Shown here: positions 1 to 8,755 of the stretch, one piece after another
Layout: every line of letters starts with the position of its first letter
Numbering within the stretch: position 1 is the first letter of the stretch
NCBI GenBank assembly: GCA_944336475.1
Contig: CALVLD010000002.1
Coordinates: 1-64,000, forward strand
DNA from: an uncultured Clostridia bacterium
Lineage (GTDB): Bacteria > Bacillota > Clostridia > Christensenellales > CAG-138
Direction: 5' to 3'
DNA: 64,000 nucleotides
The notes under the pieces: generated by a model
What the model saw: only the letters and a program-made list of their open reading frames with translations
Databases searched by the model: none
What the model was told of the DNA's origin: nothing
Made by a program: the position numbers and the translations under genes

Positions 1-285
1 GATGCTCAGTACACCTACGCCTTTGCAGGCTGGACGCCCGAGGTTGTTGCGGTGACCGGCAACGCCACCTACACGGCAACGTTTACCGCAAACACCAACA
101 GCTACACCATCACCTGGGTCAACTACGACGGCACGGTGCTTGCAACCGACGCCGTGGCATATGGCGTGATTCCCGTGTATTCCGGCGCAACGCCCACAAA
201 GCCTGCTGATGCTCAGTACACCTACGCCTTTGCAGGCTGGACGCCCGAGGTTGTTGCGGTGACCGGCAACGCCACCTACACGGCG
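1..285 (+). repeat. Near-identical 69-codon coding direct repeat
   Basis: The segment beginning at position 1 reappears at 208 with no difference seen over about 78 bp, giving a 207-bp (69-codon) period. This is one InlB-type module duplicated with almost no divergence, while the later modules in the same gene differ clearly. It suggests recent duplication or gene conversion, and more copies may lie upstream of the window. Confidence 0.9.
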
Positions 286-918
286 GTATTCACCCAGACG
301 GTCAACACCTACACTGTAACATTCGTTGACTATGACGGTACGGTTCTCAAGATCGAGACGGTCGATTACGGCGCATCGGCGACCGCACCCTCAGACCCGA
401 TTCGCGAGGGCTATACATTCGCAGGTTGGGATGTAAGCTACACTAACGTCACCGCAGACATCACGGTGACCGCCATGTATACCGTCAACTACTACATACT
501 GACAATCAGCTATGTGTATGAGGACGGCACCGCCGCAGCGGAGGCATATACAGCAACGCTCAATTACGGTGATGCTTACTCCGTTACGAGCCCGGTCATA
601 GATGGCTACACACCCGATATGGACATTGTCTCCGGCACGATGGGTGCGGACAACGTAACGTTCACCGTTGTATATACGGCCAACGAGACGGACAACTTCG
701 TCTGGGGCGATGCCAACTGCGACGGCATTTGCGACTTCAAGGACATAACGCTACTGCTCAATGTCCTGAGCGGCAATGCCACGCTCAGCGAGCAGGGCTG
801 GATCAATGCCAATGTCAACGGTACGACTCCGGAGACATATGACATCGACAATCCTCCTGCCGACGGAATAAACTACGCGGATATTTCCGCTATCTACCTG
901 GTGCTGCTGGGCTTGTAA
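1..918 (+). CDS. Surface repeat protein with C-terminal dockerin-like module (5' partial)
   Basis: The reading frame is open from the first base of the window, so the start and any signal peptide lie upstream. The visible 305 residues hold InlB B-type (Listeria-Bacteroides) repeats with the Y-x-F-A-G-W signature, then a related MucBP-like module around residues 165-225. The last 75 residues look like a type I dockerin: GDANCDGICDFKDITLLLN is a calcium-loop-plus-helix repeat, and a weaker second half has DGINYADISAIYLVLLG. Such proteins are secreted and held on the cell surface, here plausibly by a cohesin. The next gene carries a cohesin-like module and a wall-sorting signal. The gene ends with tandem hairpins, so it is a separate transcription unit. 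The role of the missing N-terminal part cannot be judged. Confidence 0.85.
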   Translation, partial: DAQYTYAFAGWTPEVVAVTGNATYTATFTANTNSYTITWVNYDGTVLATDAVAYGVIPVYSGATPTKPADAQYTYAFAGWTPEVVAVTGNATYTAVFTQTVNTYTVTFVDYDGTVLKIETVDYGASATAPSDPIREGYTFAGWDVSYTNVTADITVTAMYTVNYYILTISYVYEDGTAAAEAYTATLNYGDAYSVTSPVIDGYTPDMDIVSGTMGADNVTFTVVYTANETDNFVWGDANCDGICDFKDITLLLNVLSGNATLSEQGWINANVNGTTPETYDIDNPPADGINYADISAIYLVLLGL

Positions 919-969
919 TGATGATTGAACCATGCAGGGGGCAAACATTTGCCCTCTGCGAATCAATGG

Positions 970-1006
970 ATTCCGCAGGGATGGCTCCCTGCGGAATTTG
1001 TGTTTT
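970..1006 (+). terminator. Rho-independent terminator after the dockerin gene
   Basis: A perfect 12-bp stem (970-981 with 986-997) with a 4-nt loop is followed by TTGTGTTTT. A second hairpin with one G-U pair sits just upstream at 934-959, so the gene ends in a tandem hairpin pair. Confidence 0.85.
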
Positions 1007-1046
1007 GGGCAAACAGGAAATAATATGCAAAAAAATAAAAAATGCC

Positions 1047-1075
1047 TTGAGATTATTTGGATGATATGATATAAT
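1047..1075 (+). promoter_or_regulatory. Sigma-A promoter for the cohesin-bearing surface gene
   Basis: TTGAGA (1047-1052) and TATAAT (1070-1075) are separated by exactly 17 bp, upstream of the GGAGG ribosome-binding site at 1094. The large surface gene therefore has its own promoter. Confidence 0.85.
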
Positions 1076-1102
1076 ACACTATATTCGTTTGAAGGAGGAA
1101 GA

Positions 1103-4100
1103 ATGATGAAACGTTTACTCTCATTTGCAGTCGCATTTTTGCTTGTGCTTGGCAGCCTGGGCTCCGTACTTGCAGAGGGGCTTGTCGCTCCTGTCGGTTC
1201 CGTTGAGGACAGATCGCAGGAGCTTTCCGATGCGCTCAACGCAGAGGGCTGCAGCAACAGCTTTGAATCCACGGGTACATACCCCTGGGTTGTAGACAAC
1301 ACCACCTATCCAGACCGCACCACCGCCGTGAGCGGCAACAAGGGTGTTGACAACTCATCCTCCTCCGTGTCCACTACGGTATATCTGGAGGAAGGCGATC
1401 TGGTTATATTCGACTACTGTGTCAGCTCCGAGAGTTACTTCGATAAGCTGTCGTTCTACATCGATGGCGTCAGGGTGTTCGAGTATAGCGGTATCGTCCA
1501 ATGGACGACCTACAACGGCACCGTTTCCTCAACCGGTGACCACACCTTCACATGGACATTCGCCAAGGATGTATCTTCTGCTTCCTATGAGGATTCCGCA
1601 TGGTTGGACAATGTGTACTTCGGCTCCCCGATTCCTGTCGAGAGTATCGAAGTGCCGGAGACTTTGGAGGTTCCCTGCTTCCAGAACGAATATCTTACCT
1701 ACACCGTTTTGCCCGAGAATGCTACCGATAAAACCGTCACATTCACATCGGGCGATGAGTCCATTGCGACCGTTAGCGCCGATGGTCTTGTGACCGGTGT
1801 CGCCATCGGCACCACCACGGTGACGGTTGCCTCCGCAGCCGATCCCACCATCAACGATGTGTGCGAAGTCACCGTTGTCGATTCCGGCGTTACAGAGGCA
1901 ATATTCTACGGCCTGTGCAACCTCGACTGTCTCAATGTCTACGGGGCGCATTGGGTGACCTTCTCTGTGTTGGATCCCACCACTTTTACCTCAATGGGCA
2001 CCATCCCTGAGGAGCTCTATATCAGTGCAGCCGCCTATGCATACGGCACGGTCTACGGCTTTACCACGGAGGGTGAGTTCTTCCATGCTCCCGTGACCGA
2101 TCTCAGCAACATCACCTATACTGGCAATTTCTATGAGGGCTCCGTTCAGGACATGGCCTACAGCTATACCGATGGCCTTCTCTACGGTATACAGGCCAAC
2201 TACGGCGGCGGCGATATGCTCATCGCCACCGATCTTGCGACTGGCGATACTCAGGTGATTGGCGCGTTCAATTATCCCTACATGATGAATATCGCAATCG
2301 ACTATGACAACAATGCGTACTGTCTTGATACGTACGGCAAGCTGTATTCACTCGATCTCGATACCGCACAGATGACCCTTGTGGGCGAGACTCTCCGCGA
2401 GGTCAACGGCTTCGCACAGGGCTTCTGCTACGATTACAACAATGACGAGTTCTACTGGGCGCAGTTCGGCGATACCGCCAATTCCCACTTCTACCGTGTT
2501 GACGTGACCAATGCCGAAACCGTTGATCTGGGTATGCCCGGTGGTGCAGGTGCACAGGTTCCCGTGCTGTTCGTCATTCCCAACAACGAGCCCGAAGCAC
2601 CTGCAAACATCCCCGCCAATGGGATTGTTATTGATCCGGTCGAGGCGACGTTCCGCGTAGGCGAGTCCTGCGATTTCGATGCCATGGTCATTCCCGTTAA
2701 TGCGCACAACAGGAACTACACATGGTCTGTTGCGGACGAGACCATACTCACCGTCGATGAGAACGGCACGGTTACAGGTATTGCCTCCGGCACCACCCAG
2801 GTCATTGCTACCAGTGAGGATGGCGGCTATACCGCATCGGCTACAGTTACCGTATTGCCCTCCCTCGGCGAGCCTATCATCGGACACTACTTCGAAACGA
2901 ATCCCACCGACGATGGTTGGGAGTTTGTCGACTATGATGAGGACACTCTGAATTGGGAGTGGGCATATCAGAGCTTCGCCACATACGAGGGTGAGGGCTG
3001 TATCGTTTCCTACTCCTTCAACACCTATTACGGCGCACTCTATCCCGATAACTGGGCGATAGCCCCGGCTGTCGCACTGCCTGCCGGCGGCGGCAATGTG
3101 ACCCTGTACGCAGCTGCGTCGGATGCCAACTATCCCAACGAGCACTTCGCCATATATGCCGGCACAAGCCCCGACGTTGCTTCAATGACGCAGGTCTCCG
3201 CAGAGTATGTCGTAACGCCGGAGTTCATCCAGTATGTGGCAGGTCTGCCTGCCGAGCAGTTCGGCAACCAGACGGTATATATTGCCATTCGTCACTTCAA
3301 CTGTTCCGATCAGTGGACTCTTGTTGTCGACCAGGTTCAGATATGGGGGCTTGAGGAGGGCGACGAGCCGCAGCCCACTCCCCAGCCCACGGCCGCCCCC
3401 ACGCCCACGCCTGAACCCACGCCCACACCCGAGCTTCCCGAAGGCGTAGTTGCCGGTTGGTATTTTGAGGCAGACCCTGCAAGCGAGGGCTGGCAATTTA
3501 TCGACAACGACGGTGATGGTTACAACTGGACGTGGAGCTATGGCGGCAATCTTGAGCCTTACGAGGGTTCCGGACTCATCTACTCCCAGTCCTATATTAA
3601 CTATATCGGCGCCATGACGCCCGATAACTGGGCAATCAGCCCTGCATTTGAGGTTCCTACCACCTCGGCCGAGCTGACGCTCTATGCAAAAGGACAGGAT
3701 TCCAACTACTGTGAGGAGAAGTTCGCAGTGTTTGCAGGCGCCGAGGCCAACCCGGAGACAATGGCGCTGGTATCCGAGCTCTTCACCACAACGGATACCT
3801 ATGCTCAGTACACCGTTGACCTCAGTGCATATCTGGGACAGACGATTTACATCGCCATCCGCCACTATGAGATCACGGATATGTTCATGCTCAATGTCGA
3901 CCAGGTGGAGGTCAGGGGCGAGGGCGGCGATCCTGCTGAGCCCACACCCGAACCCGGTGGCGATGAGCCCATCGCCGGCTACTACTTCGAGGTAGACCCT
4001 GCGACAGAGGGTTGGACATTCTACGATGAGGACGGCGATGGCTACAACTGGCGTTGGCTCGTCAGCGATGAGGACGATCCCGCATACGAGGGCGTTGGTC

Positions 4101-5671
4101 AGATCAACTCCCAATCCTTTGTGACAGGTGGTGTCGGCGCGGTTTCCGCAAACAACTGGGCGATCTCACCTGCCGTCACACTGCCTGTGGGCGGCGGCGC
4201 AGTCACCTTCTATGCCGAGAATCACAGCAGTTACTTCCAGGACAGCGTCACCGTATGGGTGGGTACGACTGCTTCCACCGATGACATGGTGATGGTCGGC
4301 GGGCCCTTTACCCCGGGCACGACATACGAGATGTACGGCATTGATCTGGCCGCATACGCAGGTCAGACCATCTATGTTGCATTCAACCATGAGAATACGG
4401 ATGAGTGGTGTATCAGCATTGACCAGGTTGAGTTCTGGGCGGATTATAACGATGCACCCCTTCCCACACCCGAGCCCACGCCCGAGCCTACGCCCGAGCC
4501 CACGCCCACGCCTGAGCCTGAAGTTCCCGAGGGATTCATAGTAGGTTACTACTTTGAGACCGATCCCGAGGATGAGGGGTGGCAATTCATCGATTCCGAC
4601 GGCGACGGCTACAACTGGGAGTGGTACTATGACGACGGTATGTCCCCCTACGAGGGTGCGGGCATTATCAGTTCCGAGTCCTATGTAAACGATCCCAACG
4701 GCTTTGGCGGTACGGCCGTCAACCCCGATAACTGGGCTATTTCTCCTGCTGTAACACTGCCCTCCGGCGGCGGCCTTGTCACCCTGTATGCTGCAGGTCA
4801 GGATCCTGACTGGGCGGAGGAAAACTTCGGCATTTATGCCGGCACCTCTGCCGACATCTCCACAATGGTACAGGTCGGCGGTGACTTCATCACCGATGAC
4901 ACCTATTATCAGTACCAGGCAAATCTCGATGCATTTGCAGGTCAGACGGTCTATGTGGCGATTCGTCACTACGACATCACCGACATGTTCATGCTCAATG
5001 TCGACCAGGTCGAGTTCTGGGGCGTTGAAGGCGACGAGCCTGTTGAGCCCACGCCCACACCCGAGCCCTTCGATATGGAGGCCACTTTCACAATGGGCAG
5101 CGCCGAGGCAGCCGCAGGCACAGAGGTCACCGTTGACTTCACCGTTGCCGGCAACTACGAGGCGCATACCATGAACATATTCCTCAACTACAACGCTGAT
5201 ATTCTTACGGTCGCCGGCGTCACCTACGGTGAAGTTCTGGCAGACGCACAGATGAACCTTGGCGCGCTGGTAGTTGTCGATTACGAGGCCATTCCCGGCT
5301 CCATCCGCATAGGCGCGGCAGTGCCCAATGACGGTATCACCATGGAGGGTACTATCCTCAGTGTGACGTTTGCGGTATCTGGCGAGTTTGCTGTGGCGGA
5401 GGAGATCGAGGTCGTAGTGAACGAGTTTGGCTATTGCCCGGTAGGCGAGACAACTGCGCAGCAGATCCCCGTGACCACGGTCAACGGCGTGATCACACCT
5501 ATAGGCGTTGAGCCCACACCGGAGCCCACTGACGAGCCCGTTGAGCCCACACCCACGCCTGAGCCCGGGCCTGAGCCCCCGATCACGGGCGCTGTAAGCC
5601 TCATTGGTGTAGGCGTAGTGGCACTCGTTGCCGGCGCAGGCGTTGTCCTCTTCCGCAGAAAGAACGACTAA
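1103..5671 (+). CDS. Large wall-anchored protein: Ig-like (Big2), four jelly-roll-like repeats, cohesin-like module, sorting signal
   Basis: A 1522-residue secreted protein. It has a signal peptide (residues 1-25), a first beta-rich module (about 30-180), a Big2-like domain (180-262) and a YG-rich segment resembling a beta-propeller (270-495). A second Big2-like domain follows (505-590), then four copies of a 160-residue module of the choice-of-anchor J/MAM type (about 589-750, 780-940, 953-1113, 1141-1310). Each copy carries NWAI(A/S)PA-like and VDQV(E/Q) signatures, and PT-rich linkers separate them. Residues 1322-1470 resemble a cohesin domain. The C-terminus has PPITG, a hydrophobic span and RRKND, which fits a sortase-type signal with a variant motif. 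The start is the ATG at 1103 (a second ATG is at 1106) behind GGAGG. Likely roles are adhesion, carbohydrate binding or scaffolding; the ligand is unknown. Confidence 0.85.
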   Translation: MMKRLLSFAVAFLLVLGSLGSVLAEGLVAPVGSVEDRSQELSDALNAEGCSNSFESTGTYPWVVDNTTYPDRTTAVSGNKGVDNSSSSVSTTVYLEEGDLVIFDYCVSSESYFDKLSFYIDGVRVFEYSGIVQWTTYNGTVSSTGDHTFTWTFAKDVSSASYEDSAWLDNVYFGSPIPVESIEVPETLEVPCFQNEYLTYTVLPENATDKTVTFTSGDESIATVSADGLVTGVAIGTTTVTVASAADPTINDVCEVTVVDSGVTEAIFYGLCNLDCLNVYGAHWVTFSVLDPTTFTSMGTIPEELYISAAAYAYGTVYGFTTEGEFFHAPVTDLSNITYTGNFYEGSVQDMAYSYTDGLLYGIQANYGGGDMLIATDLATGDTQVIGAFNYPYMMNIAIDYDNNAYCLDTYGKLYSLDLDTAQMTLVGETLREVNGFAQGFCYDYNNDEFYWAQFGDTANSHFYRVDVTNAETVDLGMPGGAGAQVPVLFVIPNNEPEAPANIPANGIVIDPVEATFRVGESCDFDAMVIPVNAHNRNYTWSVADETILTVDENGTVTGIASGTTQVIATSEDGGYTASATVTVLPSLGEPIIGHYFETNPTDDGWEFVDYDEDTLNWEWAYQSFATYEGEGCIVSYSFNTYYGALYPDNWAIAPAVALPAGGGNVTLYAAASDANYPNEHFAIYAGTSPDVASMTQVSAEYVVTPEFIQYVAGLPAEQFGNQTVYIAIRHFNCSDQWTLVVDQVQIWGLEEGDEPQPTPQPTAAPTPTPEPTPTPELPEGVVAGWYFEADPASEGWQFIDNDGDGYNWTWSYGGNLEPYEGSGLIYSQSYINYIGAMTPDNWAISPAFEVPTTSAELTLYAKGQDSNYCEEKFAVFAGAEANPETMALVSELFTTTDTYAQYTVDLSAYLGQTIYIAIRHYEITDMFMLNVDQVEVRGEGGDPAEPTPEPGGDEPIAGYYFEVDPATEGWTFYDEDGDGYNWRWLVSDEDDPAYEGVGQINSQSFVTGGVGAVSANNWAISPAVTLPVGGGAVTFYAENHSSYFQDSVTVWVGTTASTDDMVMVGGPFTPGTTYEMYGIDLAAYAGQTIYVAFNHENTDEWCISIDQVEFWADYNDAPLPTPEPTPEPTPEPTPTPEPEVPEGFIVGYYFETDPEDEGWQFIDSDGDGYNWEWYYDDGMSPYEGAGIISSESYVNDPNGFGGTAVNPDNWAISPAVTLPSGGGLVTLYAAGQDPDWAEENFGIYAGTSADISTMVQVGGDFITDDTYYQYQANLDAFAGQTVYVAIRHYDITDMFMLNVDQVEFWGVEGDEPVEPTPTPEPFDMEATFTMGSAEAAAGTEVTVDFTVAGNYEAHTMNIFLNYNADILTVAGVTYGEVLADAQMNLGALVVVDYEAIPGSIRIGAAVPNDGITMEGTILSVTFAVSGEFAVAEEIEVVVNEFGYCPVGETTAQQIPVTTVNGVITPIGVEPTPEPTDEPVEPTPTPEPGPEPPITGAVSLIGVGVVALVAGAGVVLFRRKND

Positions 5672-5700
5672 GTCTCGACAAACCGACTGATAACCAAAAC

Positions 5701-5734
5701 AACAGCCGTCCCACAGCAGGGCGGCTGTTTTATT
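5701..5734 (+). terminator. Terminator after the cohesin-bearing gene
   Basis: AACAGCCG (5701-5708) pairs with CGGCTGTT (5722-5729), extended by a CCC/GGG step, and is followed by a T-rich run. The remaining gap to 5885 shows nothing further. Confidence 0.85.
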
Positions 5735-5884
5735 ACGAAAAAAAGACTTCGGCATTCACCTGATTTGTGCCGCATATGCAGTCATCAAATGCGGACGGTA
5801 TGCGGCGTCACACAAACAAAACGCACTACTTGCAGCGCCTGGGCAAATGACGGTCAGTCATATCACGGCGTACTTGCCGCCACG

Positions 5885-6703
5885 TCAGTGACCAACAAGC
5901 GCAGTGTTGGGCTTACGCTTGCTCCTGTACTTGTCCGACATGTGAAATGGCAGAAACACGAGAAACGCAGCAAAGCATACGCAGGGAATGTAAAGAAGCG
6001 TGCTGATATACCAGCCATATTTGGCGGCAAAGTCCTTAAATACGGCTATTGGGGTGATAGCAGGCCCAATGTAGAACATGTTGACGGCCCCTTCGGAGAC
6101 ATCCCACAACAGAACATTCAGACTGAACGCAAACACACATAGACCGAGGAATGTATAGAGAGCAAGACGAAAATCCCTAAGCGTCCTGCCACCTCGCCCG
6201 GAGAATCCCAAATAAAGCCCGACAAACACGAGCAGCATATGCCATGTGAATGAGTGCAGCATCAGCGTCAGGTGCTTGTTGAGCAAACCAGACGGCTCTG
6301 CAAACGATATGGCTCCTCCCATAAGGTTGAAATATGTCATAAAGTTATACATGCTCTGCCTGACTGTGCCGGGCTTAAGAAATGCGGCGATTATACAGAG
6401 GTACATCGGCACACTGCAAAGCTGAAACGGCAGCACATGCCATTGATAACTTCCGTTGCCAAAATAAAAGTAGTAAAGAAGCTGCTTATAGATTTCGCTT
6501 ATCAAAAGAAAAAAACCAACGGAAAGCAGCACCCTGCGGTTCCCCTTTTCGCCGACATTGCGCAGCTTCCATGCAATCAGCACGCTGGCTGCACCGCCGA
6601 TCAAAACAAAAAGGATATGAAAAGTCCCGTATGCAAGGGGTTTCTCTATCACCCATGCGGTCTCGCAAATAAGCTCTCTGAGCCAAGAAAAGAAAGTATC
6701 CAT
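5885..6703 (-). CDS. YwaF/TMEM164-like integral membrane protein
   Basis: A 272-residue protein with about seven hydrophobic segments. It carries the family pattern around FQLCSVPMYL and an H-rich helix (HSFTWHMLLVFVGLYLG). The family is widespread in Firmicutes, but its function is not settled. The frame extends upstream to 6739, but the promoter -10 box covers 6730-6735. The ATG at 6703 (MDTFF), placed 5-6 nt behind a GGGGGG ribosome-binding site, is therefore the better start. The gene stands alone, convergent with the surface gene. No clear terminator follows its stop. Confidence 0.75.
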   Translation of the reverse strand: MDTFFSWLRELICETAWVIEKPLAYGTFHILFVLIGGAASVLIAWKLRNVGEKGNRRVLLSVGFFLLISEIYKQLLYYFYFGNGSYQWHVLPFQLCSVPMYLCIIAAFLKPGTVRQSMYNFMTYFNLMGGAISFAEPSGLLNKHLTLMLHSFTWHMLLVFVGLYLGFSGRGGRTLRDFRLALYTFLGLCVFAFSLNVLLWDVSEGAVNMFYIGPAITPIAVFKDFAAKYGWYISTLLYIPCVCFAAFLVFLPFHMSDKYRSKRKPNTALVGH

Positions 6704-6729
6704 ACAGCCCCCCAACATTTGCTCATAGG

Positions 6730-6758
6730 ATTGTATCACGAATTTTGCCGAGTTTCAA
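6730..6758 (-). promoter_or_regulatory. Promoter of the YwaF-like gene
   Basis: On the minus strand TTGAAA (6753-6758) and TACAAT (6730-6735) are 17 bp apart. Transcription would begin near 6723, which excludes the longer reading frame start at 6739. Confidence 0.8.
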
Positions 6759-6784
6759 TCTCGCCTATGTCGTAAAACAACAAA

Positions 6785-7432
6785 AAAACTACAATCCCCA
6801 AACAGCAAATTTCACCTTTGCAGGTATTAACTTGGGAAATTTATCGTAGGGATTCTTGAATTTTTTCTGCGTTAGGAAGCGTAAAGAACGGCAGGGGAGC
6901 GACACCCAGCATGAGAAAGCGGCGGCAGACAGGAAGGTATCTGTTCGAGGGGCTAACGCTCTTATTTATAAGGCGATCGGCGCTATCGAAATTAAGACGC
7001 AATGAATTTAACTTGATATACCATTTGTGAAATAATGCCGTGTAAGCAGCGGATGCGCTCATAATAGCGATAGCCATGGTAGCGGAGCCTACTTGTAGCC
7101 TTTGCGTAGAAGGGTTTTCCGATAGGGACAGGGCAGTAATAATCTGTACCGATAACGTTATATGCATCAAAGCGGCAGCTTTGAGCGGCTTGCTCGAGCT
7201 TGATACCTTCTGCTAAGTGAACTTATCGGAAATATGGCCGTTGAATGGCCTAAGAGGATAGGACGGAAGGGGAGGTAGAGAGACCTCGCCACTATAACAT
7301 ATGCGATATCCCGAACAAAGTCATTTCGGAATATTTCGTGAAAGAAAGGTGTAGTCGCTCAACGGCCGGACGATACGGTTGTGAGGACGAATGTGCGAGC
7401 TTACTTTCGCATACGATTTTGCTCAAGCATAT
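6785..7432 (+). ncRNA. Candidate large structured non-coding RNA (about 650 nt)
   Basis: This gap holds no credible protein gene but many local inverted repeats. There are nested stems AATCCC/GGGATT (6793-6798 with 6849-6854) around AAATTTC/GAAATTT (6807-6813 with 6836-6842). GCGTTAG/CTAACGC (6869-6875 with 6953-6959) encloses further hairpins. GAGGT/ACCTC (7272-7276 with 7283-7287) has a purine loop, and CAAC/GTTG lies at 7360-7363 with 7378-7381. The plus strand is clearly purine-rich, as structured RNAs often are, and it ends in a weak hairpin plus TTTT near 7390-7420. The opposite strand cannot be excluded, because a T7 run follows the same closing stem there. Size and position beside tRNA genes recall the ROOL and GOLLD RNA classes, but I cannot match a class consensus by eye. 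No clean promoter was found. Confidence 0.4.
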
Positions 7433-7440
7433 AGAAAAAT

Positions 7441-7730
7441 CAATCTAATGCTGATGTAATTAAAAAAAATAACACACCCAAACATGATATAAAATAAATT
7501 ATATACGACGGCGCAGGGATACAAGGGAGCTAAAGCCTGCGGTACAAGGAGTAAATTGGCCCTTTTGAGAAAAAGAATATCGGACTTCTGTCCTGTTGAC
7601 ATTTCTGCCGAGGCGACAGCAGTATCGGATTTCACTTTGCCGGGAGAAGATAATATATAAAACGAATGCCTGCGGCGCAAAACAGTTGAGGCATAGTCCC
7701 TGCAAAGACAATCAATACGCAGCTTTGATT
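7441..7730. other. AT-rich gap, no gene recognised
   Basis: A stretch of about 290 bp between the structured region and the tRNA-Val terminator. It has AT-rich tracts (7441-7505) and a short direct repeat (TATCGGA followed by pyrimidines, near 7579 and 7623), but no convincing reading frame. Confidence 0.5.
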
Positions 7731-7766
7731 CAAGAAAGGGCGCAGACCGTGTTGCGTCTGCGTCCC
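7731..7766 (-). terminator. Terminator of tRNA-Val
   Basis: On the minus strand GGG-x-CGCAGAC pairs with GTCTGCG-CCC around an 8-nt loop, followed by TTTCTTG. Confidence 0.75.
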
Positions 7767-7771
7767 TGCTT

Positions 7772-7848
7772 TGGTGGGAATGGAGGGGCTCGAACCCCCG
7801 ACCTCTTCGATGTGAGCGAAGCGCTCTAACCTGCTGGGCTACATTCCC
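7772..7848 (-). tRNA. tRNA-Val (anticodon CAC)
   Basis: A 77-nt cloverleaf including an encoded 3' CCA. The acceptor stem is GGGAATG/CATTCCC, the anticodon stem CTTCG/CGAAG with loop CTCACAT (anticodon CAC, reading GUG), and the T arm contains GTTCGAGCC. It has its own promoter and terminator. Confidence 0.95.
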
Positions 7849-7861
7849 GTCTGCGCCTACG

Positions 7862-7890
7862 ATTATACACCAAAGCCAACGTGATTGCAA
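7862..7890 (-). promoter_or_regulatory. Promoter of tRNA-Val
   Basis: TTGCAA (7885-7890) and TATAAT (7862-7867) lie 17 bp apart on the minus strand, 14 bp before the tRNA 5' end. Confidence 0.85.
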
Positions 7891-7900
7891 CAGCTTTTTC

Positions 7901-7939
7901 AAAAAATATCACCGCCAAGCGGAGCGCCTTGGCGGTGAC
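7901..7939 (-). terminator. Terminator of tRNA-Trp
   Basis: An 11-bp perfect stem (TCACCGCCAAG with CTTGGCGGTGA) is followed on the minus strand by TATTTTTT. Confidence 0.9.
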
Positions 7940-7940
7940 A

Positions 7941-8014
7941 TGGCAGGGGCACTAAGATTCGAACTCAGAAGAACGGTTTTGGAGACCGCTATGTTACCAT
8001 TACATCATGCCCCT
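7941..8014 (-). tRNA. tRNA-Trp (anticodon CCA)
   Basis: A 74-nt cloverleaf with an encoded 3' CCA. The acceptor is AGGGGCA/TGCCCCT, the anticodon loop CTCCAAA (anticodon CCA), and the T loop contains GTTCGAATC. It is flanked by a consensus promoter and a strong terminator, so it is a single-gene transcription unit. Confidence 0.95.
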
Positions 8015-8032
8015 AAGAATCGCAACGGTGGG

Positions 8033-8061
8033 ATTATAGCATCGTGCAAGCAATATGTCAA
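8033..8061 (-). promoter_or_regulatory. Consensus promoter of tRNA-Trp
   Basis: TTGACA (8056-8061) and TATAAT (8033-8038) with a 17-bp spacer on the minus strand. This is a full match to the sigma-A consensus, as expected for a tRNA gene. Confidence 0.9.
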
Positions 8062-8094
8062 GCATTATTTTTCAATTTTCATGCCGCAAACGGC

Positions 8095-8697
8095 TTACTG
8101 GAAAAAGATATGCTCGATAAGTATCTTTATTCCTATGCCGATGAGGACTATTCCGCCTCCGAGCACCGCCCAACGCTTAAACTTTGACCCGAGCTTTTTT
8201 CCGAGCAGCACACCCAAAAGGGATAGCCCGAATGTGATTACTCCAATGGCGATCACGGCAAACCAGAAAAAGCCGAAGGTGAGGGAGAGGGTGTTGTAGG
8301 TTATACCGACTGCAAGGGCATCGATGCTTGTTGCGACCGCCATTATGAGCAGCGTCTTGAACTTAAACGAGTTGGCTCCGTCCTCATCCTTGTTTTGGAT
8401 GGCTTCAAAGACCATCTTTCCGCCAATAAACGCCAACAGGCCAAAAGCGATGAAGTGATCCGCCGACCTGACAAAATCTACGACGCCCTCGCCGAAAATG
8501 CTTCCCAGCAGCGGAATTATGTAGTATCCAATAACAGGCATTAAAAACTGGAAAAAGCCGAAAAAGAGCGCCATAAGCATAGCGTCCTTAAGACGAACGC
8601 TTCTGGCCAGTATGCCGCTTGATATCGCAACCGCCATTGCGTCCATGGAAAGCGCAACAGCGGTCAGCAGGAGCTCAAAAATTGAAAGATCGTTCAC
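8095..8697 (-). CDS. mntP: Manganese efflux pump, MntP family
   Basis: A 200-residue membrane protein with six hydrophobic helices and the two MntP signature repeats, SMDAMAVAIS and SIDALAVGI. Their aspartates form the predicted ion path, and the family exports Mn2+ from the cytoplasm. The frame reaches back to an ATG at 8727. The GTG at 8697, five bases behind GGAGGT, is the better start and matches the usual family length. It lies 58 bp after the MFS-GH2 gene on the same strand and could share its transcript. No yybP-ykoY-type riboswitch, common before mntP, fits in that gap. Confidence 0.9.
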   Translation of the reverse strand: MNDLSIFELLLTAVALSMDAMAVAISSGILARSVRLKDAMLMALFFGFFQFLMPVIGYYIIPLLGSIFGEGVVDFVRSADHFIAFGLLAFIGGKMVFEAIQNKDEDGANSFKFKTLLIMAVATSIDALAVGITYNTLSLTFGFFWFAVIAIGVITFGLSLLGVLLGKKLGSKFKRWAVLGGGIVLIGIGIKILIEHIFFQ

Positions 8698-8755
8698 ACA
8701 GCACCTCCGCACGGGATAGTATGACAATACACCCGAGACCTTTTATAAAGCAGAA

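Noticed and set aside
4166-5755. Long open frames on the minus strand within the surface gene
   Set aside because: Shadow of repetitive, GC-biased codons of the plus-strand protein.
6841-7170. A 109-codon minus-strand frame in the large gap
   Set aside because: No ribosome-binding site or domain; it crosses several stems of the candidate RNA and its composition is not protein-like.
7423-7902. A 159-codon minus-strand frame
   Set aside because: It runs through the whole tRNA-Val gene and its terminator.
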